Assembly (NCBI RefSeq): GCF_036246005.1
Contig: NZ_CP109171.1
Span: forward strand, 7,242,001 to 7,306,000
DNA from: Streptomyces sp. NBC_01723
Lineage (GTDB): Bacteria; Actinomycetota; Actinomycetes; Streptomycetales; Streptomycetaceae
DNA length: 64,000 bases
Reading direction: 5' to 3'
Position numbers and translations under genes: made by a program. The first letter of the stretch is position 1; the number at the start of each line of letters is the position of its first letter. This document shows positions 1-8,565 of the stretch, one piece after another. The notes below the pieces were generated by a model that saw only the letters and a list, made by a program, of their open reading frames with translations, was not told the origin of the DNA and made no database searches.

Positions 1-273
1 CGCACCCCGGGCGTCGCCCCGCGGGCCTGCGGCTCGGCCGGCCTGGAGTACCTGGCCGTCGCCCGCGGAGAGTCCGACGCCACCGCCTTCTCGTGGGAGG
101 CCGCCTGGGACCACGCGGCCGGGCTGCTCCTGGTCGAGGAGGCGGGCGGCGTCCACCTGACCCGTACGGGCGTACCCTTCCGCATCACCGGTGGCAATGA
201 CCTGCCGTTCACCGCGGCCCGTGACGCGGCCACGGCCCGCCGGGTGGTGGCGCTGCTGTCCGGCGAAGCCTGA
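1..273 (+). CDS. Inositol monophosphatase family protein, C-terminal part
   Basis: The left edge of the window cuts this gene, so only the last 90 residues are present; they are open from base 1 to the TGA at 271-273. The fragment holds GSAGLEY (residues 11-17) and WDHAAG (36-41), which match the second signature of the inositol monophosphatase/FIG superfamily (consensus WDxAAG, whose Asp binds a catalytic metal). A following EEAGG fits the same fold. Members hydrolyse phosphate from inositol phosphates, histidinol phosphate, PAP or fructose bisphosphate with Mg2+; the substrate cannot be chosen from this fragment. A strong hairpin follows the stop, so the transcript probably ends here. Confidence 0.85.
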   Translation, partial: RTPGVAPRACGSAGLEYLAVARGESDATAFSWEAAWDHAAGLLLVEEAGGVHLTRTGVPFRITGGNDLPFTAARDAATARRVVALLSGEA

Positions 274-277
274 TCCC

Positions 278-306
278 GGTGCCGGGGGCCACCTGTCCCC
301 GGCACC
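278..306 (+). terminator. Hairpin terminator after the inositol phosphatase gene
   Basis: A perfect 10-bp stem (GGTGCCGGGG at 278-287 with CCCCGGCACC at 297-306) and a 9-nt loop lie 5 bases after the stop codon. There is no T tract, as is common for Streptomyces terminators. Confidence 0.6.
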
Positions 307-433
307 ACCGGCGACCAGGGTCCCGCCCTCGCCCCTCACCCCTCGTACCCCCGCCCCACCCGCGAACGCCGCCTGTCGGACCCCGGGCATATCCTGATCC
401 GGAGTTGCCATCGGCTGACGAAGGGGTCCGAAG

Positions 434-1852
434 GTGCCGTCGATGCTCGATGCGGTCGTAGTGGGTGCGGGGCCGAACGGGCTGACCGCTGCCGTGGAGC
501 TGGCCCGCCGGGGTTTCTCGGTCGCCGTCTTCGAAGCCCAGAGCGCGGTGGGCGGCGGGGCGCGCACCGAGGAGCTGACGCTGCCGGGCTTCCGGCACGA
601 CCCGTGCTCCGCCGCGCACCCGCTCGGCATCAACTCACCCGCCTTCCGAGACCTCCCCCTGGAGCGGTACGGACTGGAGTGGCTGCACCCCGCGCTGCCC
701 ATGGCGCACCCCTTCCTGGACGGCTCCGCCGCCGTGCTGTCCCGGTCGGTCGCCGAGACCGCCGCCTCCTTCGGGGCGCGCGACGCGGGCACCTACCGCA
801 GGCTGGTCGAGCGCTTCCTGCCCCGGTGGGACACCCTGGCCCGGGACTTCATGTCCCTGCCGCTGACCGCGCTGCCCCGCGACCCGGTCACCCTCGCCCG
901 GTTCGGCCTGGTCGGGCTGCCCCCGTCGACGTGGCTGATGCGCCGCTTCCGCGACGAGCAGGCCAAGACCCTCTTCGCGGGCCTCGTCGCGCACGTGATG
1001 GCCCCGCTCGGCGGCTTCGCCACCGGCGCCATCGGCCTGGTCTTCGCCCTCGCCGCGCACGCCCGCGGCTGGCCCGTGGCCCGCGGCGGCTCCCAGGCCA
1101 TCTCCGACGCCCTGGCCGGCCACCTCGAGGACCTCGGCGGCACCGTCCACACCGACTACGTGGTCAAGCGCCTCGACGACCTGCCGCCCGCCCGCGCCTA
1201 CGTCTTCGACACCTCGCCCACCGCCCTCGCCCGCATCGCGGGCCTCGGCAACCACTACGCCGGCTACCGGTACGGTCCCGGCGTCTTCAAGATCGACTAC
1301 GCGCTGGACGGGCCCGTGCCATGGACCGCCGAGGCACCGCGCCGCGCGGGCACCGTGCAGATCGGCGCCGACAGCGCGGAGATCGGCGCCGCGCTGAACG
1401 CGGCCTCCCGCGCGGGCCGCGCGCCCGACGCGCCGTTCCTCATCACCGTGCAGCCCAGCGTCGCCGACCCCACCCGCGCTCCGGCCGGCAAGCACGTCTT
1501 CTGGGCGTACGGCCACGTCCCCAACGGCTGGACCGGCGACCTGACCGACGCGATAGAACGCCAACTGGAGCGGTTCGCCCCCGGCTTCCGCGACCGCGTG
1601 CTCGCCCGCGCCACCGCCGGCCCACCCGAACTGGCCGCCCGCAACGCCAACTACGTCGGCGGCGACATCGCCTCCGGCGCGGTCTCCGGCCTCCAGCTCC
1701 TGCTCCGCCCCAAGCTCTCCCTGTTCCCGTACACCACCCCGCACCCGGCTGTCTTCATCTGCTCGTCGGCCACCCCGCCCGGCCCGGGTGTGCACGGCAT
1801 GTCGGGGCACAACGCGGCCAGGGCCGTGTGGCGCAGGCTGCGCCAGACCTGA
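434..1852 (+). CDS. Phytoene desaturase-like NAD(P)/FAD-dependent oxidoreductase
   Basis: This 472-residue flavoprotein starts at GTG 434, with AAGGGG about 10 bases upstream. The N-terminus has the FAD-binding Rossmann motif [10 protein letters not shown] (GxGxxG at residues 11-16), followed by a [14 protein letters not shown] segment typical of the phytoene desaturase/PYROXD2-like family. Near the C-terminus [13 protein letters not shown] (about 448-460) forms the end of the FAD site. No carotenoid genes are nearby, so carotenoid desaturation should not be assumed; many Streptomyces members have no known substrate. The last codons and the stop lie inside the first copy of a 41-bp tandem repeat that continues downstream. 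Confidence 0.85.
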   Translation: MPSMLDAVVVGAGPNGLTAAVELARRGFSVAVFEAQSAVGGGARTEELTLPGFRHDPCSAAHPLGINSPAFRDLPLERYGLEWLHPALPMAHPFLDGSAAVLSRSVAETAASFGARDAGTYRRLVERFLPRWDTLARDFMSLPLTALPRDPVTLARFGLVGLPPSTWLMRRFRDEQAKTLFAGLVAHVMAPLGGFATGAIGLVFALAAHARGWPVARGGSQAISDALAGHLEDLGGTVHTDYVVKRLDDLPPARAYVFDTSPTALARIAGLGNHYAGYRYGPGVFKIDYALDGPVPWTAEAPRRAGTVQIGADSAEIGAALNAASRAGRAPDAPFLITVQPSVADPTRAPAGKHVFWAYGHVPNGWTGDLTDAIERQLERFAPGFRDRVLARATAGPPELAARNANYVGGDIASGAVSGLQLLLRPKLSLFPYTTPHPAVFICSSATPPGPGVHGMSGHNAARAVWRRLRQT

Positions 1853-2013
1853 CCACGAGGGAAGCCGGGTGGCGCGGGCTGCGTCAGACCTGACCACGAG
1901 GGAAGCCGGGTGGCGCGGGCTGCGTCAGACCTGACCACGAGGGAAGCCGGGTGGCGCGGGCTGCGCCAGACCCGACCACGAGGGAAGCCGTGTGGCGCGG
2001 GCCGCGCGAGATC
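1826..2013. repeat. 41-bp tandem repeat array derived from a gene 3' end
   Basis: Three nearly identical 41-bp units (about 1850-1890, 1891-1931, 1932-1972) and a diverged fourth (1973-2013) follow the oxidoreductase gene. A partial unit at 1826-1849 is the coding end of that gene (VWRRLRQT), so the array looks like repeated duplication of the gene's last 24 bases plus 17 downstream bases. There are no unique spacers, so it is not a CRISPR. The array ends just before the macrodomain gene. Confidence 0.9.
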
Positions 2014-2050
2014 CGACCGCGCAGGAACCGCCGACGACCGGGAAGGGCCC

Positions 2051-2560
2051 ATGACCACCATCACGCTCGTCCAGGGCGACATCACCCGCGAACGCGCCGA
2101 CGCGATCGTCAACGCGGCGAACTCCTCCCTGCTCGGCGGAGGAGGCGTCGACGGCGCCATCCACCGGCGCGGCGGCCCCGCGATCCTCGCGGAGTGCCGC
2201 AGCCTCCGCGCCGGTCACCTCGGCAAGGGCCTCCCCACCGGCCGCGCGGTCGCCACCACCGCCGGCGACCTGGACGCGCGCTGGGTCATCCACACGGTCG
2301 GCCCGGTGTACAGCACCACCGAGGACCGCTCCGACCTCCTCGCCTCCTGCTACCGCGAGTCCCTCCACGTCGCCGACGAACTGGGCGCCCGCACGGTCGC
2401 CTTCCCGGCCGTCTCCACGGGCGTCTACCGCTGGCCGATGGACGACGCGGCCCGCATCGCCGTCGAAACGGTCCGCGCCACCAGGACCTCGGTGACGGAG
2501 GCCTGCTTCGTCCTCTTCGACGACCGGGCGTACGAGGCGTTCACGGCACGGGTCGGCTGA
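2051..2560 (+). CDS. Macrodomain protein, O-acetyl-ADP-ribose deacetylase type
   Basis: The 169-residue protein starts at ATG 2051 behind GGAAGGG; an upstream in-frame extension is only read-through of the tandem repeat. It is one macrodomain of the YmdB/MacroD class. VQGDI opens the fold, NAANSSLLGGGGVDG (21-35) carries the Asn24/Asp34 pair that corresponds to the catalytic pair of YmdB, and STGVYRWP forms the phosphate loop. Such proteins remove O-acetyl groups from O-acetyl-ADP-ribose, a sirtuin product, and can remove ADP-ribose from acidic residues. A sirtuin gene lies at 16 kb but is not linked in an operon. The 3' end overlaps the convergent MFS gene by 20 bp. Confidence 0.92.
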   Translation: MTTITLVQGDITRERADAIVNAANSSLLGGGGVDGAIHRRGGPAILAECRSLRAGHLGKGLPTGRAVATTAGDLDARWVIHTVGPVYSTTEDRSDLLASCYRESLHVADELGARTVAFPAVSTGVYRWPMDDAARIAVETVRATRTSVTEACFVLFDDRAYEAFTARVG

Positions 2561-3704
2561 CCGGGTTCCTCAGCGACACCCTTACCGCCAACGCCACCGC
2601 CACCAGCCCCCCGCTCACCCACAGCGGCCCGGCCGCCCCGGCCGGGGTGTGGAGGGTCGTCGCGGCGATGACGGGACCCGTGGCGGCGCCGGTGTTGAGG
2701 GCCGAAGTCGCGTACGAACCGGCCATGGTGGGGGCACCTGCGGCCGCGTAGAGGACCCGTGAGATCAGCGTGCTGCCCACCGCGAAGGACAGGGCGCCCT
2801 GCGTGAAGACCAGAAGGAGCAGCGCGGTGGGCCGGTTCGCCAGGACGGCCATGGCCGGCCAGCCGAGGAGCAGCGGCGGGCCGCAGGCGGCGACGACCGC
2901 GCCGGGACGGTGGTCGGAGAGGCGGCCGGCGACGGTGACCCCGGTGAGGGAGCCGGCTCCGAAGAGGACCAGGGCCACCGTGACCCACAGTTCGCCCAGC
3001 CCCGCGGTGTCGGTCACGAGCGGCGCGAGGAAGGTGAGGCTCGCGAAGGTCGCCGCGTTCACCAGTGCGCCGAGCAGCATGACCACCAGCAGCCGCGCGT
3101 TCCTGAGCTGGGCGAGTTCCTGGCGGAGGGACGGGCCGGCGGAGGAGTCCCGAGGTCCGGGGCGGGCCGGGACGCCGGTGAGGATACCGACGGCCGCGGG
3201 CAGACAGAGGACGGCGACCGCCCAGAACGTGGCCCGCCAGTCGAGCAGCGTGCCCAGCAGCGATCCGCCGGGGACACCGGCGATCGTGGCCACCGTGGTG
3301 CCCGACAGCAGGACCGCGAGCGCGCGGCCCTTGCGGTCCGGTGGGACCAGTGCGGCGGCGGTCGTCAGGGCCAGGGCGAGGAATCCGGCGTTCGCGAGCG
3401 CGGCGACGACCCTCGTCGCGAAGAGGACGGCGAAGCTCGACGTGACGGCGCCCGCGACGTGGGACGCCAGGAAGACCAGGACGCAGCCGAGCAGGCTCGC
3501 CCGTGCGGGCAGGTTGCGGGCGAGAGCCGCCATGAGTGGCGCCCCGACGACCATGCCGACCGCGAAGGCCGAGGTGAGGGTGGACGCGGTGCCGACGCTC
3601 ACGTCTAGGTCGGCGGCGATGTCCGGCAAGAGGCCGGCCGGCATGAACTCCGAGGTGCCCATGGCGAAGACGGCCACGGCGAGCAGGTACAGGGGGAGAG
3701 GCAT
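2541..3704 (-). CDS. MFS transporter, drug efflux (DHA1, Cmx/AraJ-like)
   Basis: The 387-residue membrane protein has twelve predicted hydrophobic segments. Its N-terminus reads AVFAMGTSEFMPAGLLPDIA, the TSEFxxxGLLP signature of the AraJ/Cmx/CmlR branch of DHA1 exporters, which includes chloramphenicol efflux pumps of Streptomyces and Corynebacterium. After TM4 comes VATIAGVPGGSLLG, matching antiporter motif C of drug/H+ exporters. It starts at ATG 3704 with GGAG 7 bases upstream. The gene converges on and overlaps the macrodomain gene. The natural substrate cannot be read from sequence. Confidence 0.88.
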   Translation of the reverse strand: MPLPLYLLAVAVFAMGTSEFMPAGLLPDIAADLDVSVGTASTLTSAFAVGMVVGAPLMAALARNLPARASLLGCVLVFLASHVAGAVTSSFAVLFATRVVAALANAGFLALALTTAAALVPPDRKGRALAVLLSGTTVATIAGVPGGSLLGTLLDWRATFWAVAVLCLPAAVGILTGVPARPGPRDSSAGPSLRQELAQLRNARLLVVMLLGALVNAATFASLTFLAPLVTDTAGLGELWVTVALVLFGAGSLTGVTVAGRLSDHRPGAVVAACGPPLLLGWPAMAVLANRPTALLLLVFTQGALSFAVGSTLISRVLYAAAGAPTMAGSYATSALNTGAATGPVIAATTLHTPAGAAGPLWVSGGLVAVALAVRVSLRNPVSRPVP

Positions 3705-4093
3705 CGAGTGGCTCCGGGGTGAGGAGAGGAACGAGGAGTCGTCTCGTCACCGCGGCCGGCCCCGACCCGAGGACGCACCCGTCGGAGGACCACCCGTCGG
3801 ACCGCGGAAGGCGGTTCGACGACGGGAGTGGACTACCACGGGGCTGTGAACTGCGGACTAGTGGTTCAGGGGACCGACGGCGTGACCGAAGGCCCCCACC
3901 CTGTCCGACTCGGGGCTCGACATGGCCCGCACGTTACCCGACCGCTTCCCGCGCGAGCATCCCGGTTTCCGTGGCGGGGAGCGGCCGGGTGCCCCGCCGC
4001 CCCGCCCCGCCCCGCGCACACACCCACCTGGCTTGACGCTTTAATGCCACTGATGTGCAATAACGACGCATCGACAACAAGCGTGGGGGAGAC
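3705..4093. promoter_or_regulatory. Divergent intergenic region with promoter for the oligopeptide operon
   Basis: This 389-bp gap separates the MFS gene (leftward) from the dpp-like operon (rightward). I see no gene in it. Near the right end TTGACG (4033-4038) is followed after 17 bp by TGCAAT (4056-4061), a plausible vegetative promoter about 30 bp upstream of the lipoprotein start. Nearer the MFS gene there are two weak inverted repeats: ACGAG/CTCGT (3731-3747) and TGAAC/GTTCA (3847-3868, 12-bp spacer), possible operators. Confidence 0.5.
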
Positions 4094-5686
4094 ATGGCAA
4101 CCCGTCGGATACGAAGTGCCGCCGTCGCGGCGGCGGTCGCCGTCGGCGTCACCGCCTGCTCCGCGCCCGGCGGTGGCGGAACGGGCGACGACGCCGAAGC
4201 GGCCGAGTCGGTGGTGATCGGGGTGGGCTCCGAACCGGACACCCTCAGCCCGCTGCTCGGCTACGGCAAGGACGGCAACTCCAAGATCTTCGACGGGCTG
4301 CTCGCCCGCGACACCGACCTGAAGCTGGAGCCGGCCCTCGCGACCGCTCTGCCGAAGATCACCGACGGCGGCCTGACCTACACGTACACCCTCCGCGAGG
4401 GGGTGAAGTTCAGCGACGGCGAACCGCTCACGGCCCAGGACGTGGTCTACACGTACCGCACCGTTCTCGACGAGAAGACGAACAACACCGCCCGCAGCGA
4501 ACTCGACGCCGTCAAGGACGTCCGCGCGACCGGTGACGACACCGTCGTCTTCACGCTCAAGTACCCCTACGCCGCGTTCGCCGCCCGCACGGTGCTGCCC
4601 GTCGTCCCCGAACACGTGGCGGGCGGGCAGGACCCCAACACCGGTGACTTCAACACCAAGCCCGTCGGCACCGGGCCGTACGTGCTCACCAACTGGAGCA
4701 AGGGCGAGAAGCTCGCCTTCAAGGCCAACCCGCACTACTGGGGCGACAAGCCCACCGTGAAGTCGTTCACCATGGCGGTCATCGCCGACGACAACGTGCG
4801 CGCCACCCGGCTGCGCTCCGGCGACCTCGACGGCGCCGTCCTGCCGCCCAACCTCGCCGCCACCTTCGAGAACGACGAGGGCAGGCGCACCTACGAGGCC
4901 AGGTCCTACGACTTCCGGGCCGTCACCCTGCCCACCTCCGGAAAGGTCACCGGCGACCGCGCGATCCGGCGGGCCCTGGACGCCGCCGTGGACCGCCGGG
5001 CGATGGTCGACAAGATCCTCGACGGCGCGGGCCGGCCGGCGTACGGGCCGCTGCCCGTCGACGACCCCTGGTACGAGCGCGGCATCGAGCGCCCGCACGA
5101 TCTCGCCAAGGCCGAGCGCGTCCTGGACGAGGGCGGCTGGAAGGCCGGTTCCGGCGGCATCCGCGCCAAGGACGGACAGCGCGCCTCGTTCACCCTGTAC
5201 TACCCCTCGGGCGACAAGGTCCGCCAGGACCACGCGCTCGCCTACGCCTCCGACGCCAAGAAGGCCGGCATCGAGGTGAAGGTGGAGGGCGCCACCTGGG
5301 AGGTCATCGAGCCGCGCATGGGACGCGACGCCGTCCTCGCGGGCTTCGGCAGCGTCGGCGACCCCGACTTCGGCCTCTACACCCTGCTGCACTCCTCGCT
5401 CGCCGGCGACGGCTTCAACAACATGGCCCACTACGACGACCCGGCCGTGGACCAGGCCCTCGACGCCGGCCGCCGCACCCAGGACCCGAAGACGCGCGCC
5501 GCCGCCTACGACGAGGTCCAGAAGGCGCTGGTCGAGAACCCGGGCTACACCTTCCTCACCCACATCGACCACCTCTACGTCCTCGCCGACCGCTGGGACG
5601 GGCTGACCACCCAGCTGGAGCCGCACGAGCACGGCTTCGCCAGCGGGCCCTGGTGGAACATCGAGGACTGGCAGCCCAAGAAGTGA
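4094..5686 (+). CDS. Peptide ABC transporter substrate-binding lipoprotein
   Basis: The 530-residue protein starts at ATG 4094 behind GGGGGAGA. A short basic N-terminus and hydrophobic stretch end in the lipobox VTAC, with Cys22 as the lipidation site, so the mature protein is anchored outside the membrane. The rest is a family 5 solute-binding protein (DppA/OppA class): VIGVGSEPDTLSP opens the mature domain, and the family segment LREGVKFSDGEPLTAQDVVY follows near residue 97. It is the first gene of a five-gene importer operon. Its stop overlaps the GTG start of the first permease. Oligopeptides are the likely ligand; nickel or sugars are less likely alternatives in this family. Confidence 0.92.
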   Translation: MATRRIRSAAVAAAVAVGVTACSAPGGGGTGDDAEAAESVVIGVGSEPDTLSPLLGYGKDGNSKIFDGLLARDTDLKLEPALATALPKITDGGLTYTYTLREGVKFSDGEPLTAQDVVYTYRTVLDEKTNNTARSELDAVKDVRATGDDTVVFTLKYPYAAFAARTVLPVVPEHVAGGQDPNTGDFNTKPVGTGPYVLTNWSKGEKLAFKANPHYWGDKPTVKSFTMAVIADDNVRATRLRSGDLDGAVLPPNLAATFENDEGRRTYEARSYDFRAVTLPTSGKVTGDRAIRRALDAAVDRRAMVDKILDGAGRPAYGPLPVDDPWYERGIERPHDLAKAERVLDEGGWKAGSGGIRAKDGQRASFTLYYPSGDKVRQDHALAYASDAKKAGIEVKVEGATWEVIEPRMGRDAVLAGFGSVGDPDFGLYTLLHSSLAGDGFNNMAHYDDPAVDQALDAGRRTQDPKTRAAAYDEVQKALVENPGYTFLTHIDHLYVLADRWDGLTTQLEPHEHGFASGPWWNIEDWQPKK

Positions 5687-6687
5687 CCCGGTCTCCTCGG
5701 CGCGTCCCCTGGGGAGCGATGGCACGGCTGGCTGGGCGGCGAGCGCTGTTCGCCGTCCCCGTCGTCCTCGTCGTCACCTTCGGCGTGTTCGCGATCGCCG
5801 CCGCCTCCCCCTTCGACCCCGTCAAGGCGTACGCCGGCACCGCCGCGCTCGGCGCCGACCAGGAGACCCTGGACCGGCTGCGGGAGAACCTGGGTGTCGA
5901 CCAGTCCTTCGTCGTCCGCTGGTGGAACTGGCTGACCGCCGCGCTCACCGGCGACCTCGGCCACTCCGGAGTGATGCGCCAGCCGGTGACACAGGTCATC
6001 GGCGAACGCCTCGTCTGGTCCGCCCTGCTGTGCGCCGTCGCCTTCGCCGCCGCCGTCCTGGTCGGCACGGTCCTCGGCGTACTGGCCGCCCGCCGCCCCG
6101 GTTCGATGCTCGACCGGGCGGTCACCTCACTCGCGTACACCCTGGAGGCGGCACCGGTCTTCTGGATCGCGCTGCTCGCCGTGTGGCTGTTCGCCCTCCA
6201 GTGGGACGTCCTGCCGGCCGGCGGCCTGACCGACACCGCGAGCGAGCGGGTCACCCCCGGTCAGGTCGCGAGCCACGTCGCGCTGCCCGCGGGCGTGCTC
6301 GCCGTCTCCCAGCTGCCGTGGTTCACGCTGTACGTGCGCCAAGGCGTCGGCGACGCCCTCGCGGAGGACCCGGTGCGCGGCGCGCGCGCCCGCGGCCTGG
6401 GGGAGCGCACCGTCCTGCTCGGGCACGCCCTGCGCTCGGGACTGCTGCCGGTGCTCACCCTGATCGGCTCGCGCGTGCCCGAACTCATCACCGGCGCCCT
6501 GCTGGTGGAGAGCGTCTTCAGCTGGCCGGGGATCGCCGCGGCCACCGTCGAGGCGGCCACCGCCGTCGACTTCCCGCTGCTGGCCGCCCTGACCACCCTC
6601 GCCACCGCCGCCGTACTCGCCGGCAACCTGCTCGCCGACCTGCTCTACGGACTGTTCGACCCGAGGGTGAAGCTCAGTGACATGTGA
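5683..6687 (+). CDS. Peptide ABC transporter permease (DppB type)
   Basis: This 334-residue inner-membrane permease has six predicted membrane segments. The start is taken as GTG 5683, which overlaps the stop of the binding protein (GTGA) and suggests translational coupling; ATG 5719 is an alternative, though its GGGGAG is only 2 bases away. The N-terminal RRALFAVPVVLVVTFGVFAI segment is typical of DppB/OppB. A cytoplasmic EAA-type loop, GARARGLGERTVLLGHALR (about residues 231-249), contacts the ATPase. It overlaps the next permease by 11 bp. Its role is to form half of the peptide channel with the DppC-like partner. Confidence 0.9.
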   Translation: MTRSPRRVPWGAMARLAGRRALFAVPVVLVVTFGVFAIAAASPFDPVKAYAGTAALGADQETLDRLRENLGVDQSFVVRWWNWLTAALTGDLGHSGVMRQPVTQVIGERLVWSALLCAVAFAAAVLVGTVLGVLAARRPGSMLDRAVTSLAYTLEAAPVFWIALLAVWLFALQWDVLPAGGLTDTASERVTPGQVASHVALPAGVLAVSQLPWFTLYVRQGVGDALAEDPVRGARARGLGERTVLLGHALRSGLLPVLTLIGSRVPELITGALLVESVFSWPGIAAATVEAATAVDFPLLAALTTLATAAVLAGNLLADLLYGLFDPRVKLSDM

Positions 6688-7582
6688 CCCCGCGGCGCCG
6701 CCACCCACCGTGCCCGCGCCCGCCCCCGCCTGGCGCTCCCAGGGCGCCGCCCGCCGCTCCACCCGCACCCTGCGCCTGCGCACCTCCGCCGCGCTGCTCG
6801 CCCTGACCGTCCTCGCCGTGCTGCTCGTGCCGCCGCTGGTCCAGCTCGACCAGCAGGCCGTCGACCTCGCGGCGAAGCTGCGGCCACCGAGCTGGGAGCA
6901 CCCCTTCGGCACCGACGACGTCGGCCGCGACCTGCTGCTGCGCTGCGTGTACGGACTGCGTGTCTCCCTGCTGGTCGGGGTGGCGGCGGCGCTGACGGCG
7001 ACGGTCGTCGGCACCGCCGTGGGCGCCACCGCCGGGGCGCTGGGCGGCTGGGTCGACCGGGGTGTGATGCGGGTCGTCGACACCATCTCCTCCGTGCCCC
7101 ACCTGCTGCTGGGCATCTTCATCGTGGCGATGTTCCGGCCGGGCGTCTGGCCGGTGGTGGCCTCCGTCGCGCTCACCCACTGGCTGTCCACCGCGCGCAT
7201 CGTCCGCGCCGAGGTGCTGTCCCTGCGCTCACGCCCCTACGTCGACGCGGCCGTCTCCGGCGGCGCGTCCCGGTGGCGGGTGGCCGTACGGCATCTGCTG
7301 CCCGGCGTGCTTCCCCAGGCCGCGCTCGCCGCCGTACTGATGGTGCCGCACGCCATGTGGCACGAGTCGGCGCTGTCCTTCCTCGGGCTCGGGCTGCCCA
7401 CGCACACCGCCAGCCTCGGCAACCTGATCCAGGAGGCGCGGGGTTCACTGCTCGCCGGGCAGTGGTGGCCGACCCTCTTCCCGGGACTGTTCATCATCGT
7501 CCCCACGCTCGCCGTCGCCGGACTCGCGGGCGCCTGGCGGGAGCGGATCAACCCGCGCCGCCGATCGGAGCTGATGCTGTGA
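6677..7582 (+). CDS. Peptide ABC transporter permease (DppC type)
   Basis: The 301-residue second permease starts at GTG 6677, inside the end of the preceding gene. After a Pro/Ala-rich cytoplasmic N-terminus and TM1 comes EHPFGTDDVGRDLLLRCVYG, the hallmark HPFGTDxxGRD segment of DppC/OppC proteins. The EAA loop AAVSGGASRWRVAVRHLLPG (about 195-214) is the ATPase-coupling helix. Its stop overlaps the ATPase start at 7579 (GTGA). It pairs with the DppB-type permease in peptide uptake. Confidence 0.92.
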   Translation: MTCDPAAPPPTVPAPAPAWRSQGAARRSTRTLRLRTSAALLALTVLAVLLVPPLVQLDQQAVDLAAKLRPPSWEHPFGTDDVGRDLLLRCVYGLRVSLLVGVAAALTATVVGTAVGATAGALGGWVDRGVMRVVDTISSVPHLLLGIFIVAMFRPGVWPVVASVALTHWLSTARIVRAEVLSLRSRPYVDAAVSGGASRWRVAVRHLLPGVLPQAALAAVLMVPHAMWHESALSFLGLGLPTHTASLGNLIQEARGSLLAGQWWPTLFPGLFIIVPTLAVAGLAGAWRERINPRRRSELML

Positions 7583-8565
7583 CCGAGCGAGCCCCCGTGC
7601 TGTCGGTACGCGGTCTGTCGGTGCGCTTTTTGATGCCCGGCGGGCGCCGCGTCGCCGCCGTGACCGACGCCCACTTCGACGTGGCGGCCGGCGAGTGCCT
7701 GGCCCTGATCGGCGAGAGCGGCTGCGGCAAGTCCGTCCTCGCCTCCGCCCTGCTGGGCCTGCTGCCAGGAAACGCGCAGACCGCCGGCGCCGCCCTGCTC
7801 GGCGACCTGGACCTGCTCGCCACCGACGAGCGCACCTTCGCCCGTACCGTGCGGGGCCGGCTGGCCGGCCTCGTCCCGCAGAGCCCGGCCACCCACCTCA
7901 CCCCCGTGCGCACCATCCGCTCCCAGCTGGAGGAGACGGTCGCCGAACTCACGGGCGTCCGTGGCCGCGCGGCCCTGCGCAAGGCCGCCGAGGCCGCCGC
8001 CCAACGCGCCGCGTTCCCCGTGGACCACCTCGACCACCACCCGCACGAACTCTCCGGCGGCCTCGCCCAGCGCGCCGCCACCGCCCTCGCCCTGGTCGGC
8101 GACGCTCCGCTGCTGCTGGCCGACGAGCCCACCACCGGACTCGACCGGGACCTGGTCGACCGCACCGTCGACGAGTTGAGACGACATGTCGACAACACCG
8201 CGGACGGCGAGGGCCGTGCCCTGCTGATGATCACCCACGACCTGGCCGCCGCCGAGCGCGTCGCCGACCGGATCGCCGTGATGTACGCGGGCCGGATCGT
8301 CGAACTCACCGACGCAGCCGAATTCTTCGGAGCCCCCGGCCCCCGCCACCCTTACGGCCGGGGTCTGCTCGACGCGCTGCCCGACCGCGCCTTCGCCCCG
8401 ATCCCCGGACTGCCGCCCGAGCTCGGCGCCCTCCCCGACGGCTGCGCCTTCGCCGACCGCTGCGACCGGGCGACCGACGCCTGCGCCGTCCTGCCGCCGC
8501 TCACCGGCACGGTCGCCTGCCACCACCCCCACGCCGCGCTCCCGGAGGCCGCCGACCGTGCTTGA
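7579..8565 (+). CDS. Peptide ABC transporter ATP-binding protein (DppD type)
   Basis: The start is GTG 7579, overlapping the permease stop; a longer in-frame reading upstream lies wholly inside the permease gene. The 328-residue ATPase shows Walker A GESGCGKS (about 47-54), signature LSGGLAQR, Walker B LLLADEPTTGLD and the switch MITHDL. The C-terminus is the oligopeptide/dipeptide extension with four cysteines (GCAFADRCDRATDACAV and a later VACHH); in some DppD homologues, such as that of Mycobacterium tuberculosis, these cysteines bind an iron-sulfur cluster. It couples ATP hydrolysis to peptide import together with the next gene. Confidence 0.92.
   Translation: MTERAPVLSVRGLSVRFLMPGGRRVAAVTDAHFDVAAGECLALIGESGCGKSVLASALLGLLPGNAQTAGAALLGDLDLLATDERTFARTVRGRLAGLVPQSPATHLTPVRTIRSQLEETVAELTGVRGRAALRKAAEAAAQRAAFPVDHLDHHPHELSGGLAQRAATALALVGDAPLLLADEPTTGLDRDLVDRTVDELRRHVDNTADGEGRALLMITHDLAAAERVADRIAVMYAGRIVELTDAAEFFGAPGPRHPYGRGLLDALPDRAFAPIPGLPPELGALPDGCAFADRCDRATDACAVLPPLTGTVACHHPHAALPEAADRA

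Noticed and set aside
434..1852. Carotenoid biosynthesis gene (phytoene desaturase).
   Set aside because: No other crt genes are present and the sequence fits the wider PYROXD2-like group; specific function not supported.
1850..2013. Regular direct repeats that could suggest a CRISPR array.
   Set aside because: Units are contiguous without spacers, derive from the upstream gene end, and no cas genes are present.
1910..2050. A longer macrodomain protein starting in the tandem repeats.
   Set aside because: The extension is read-through of repeat DNA; ATG 2051 has a ribosome site and begins the conserved fold.
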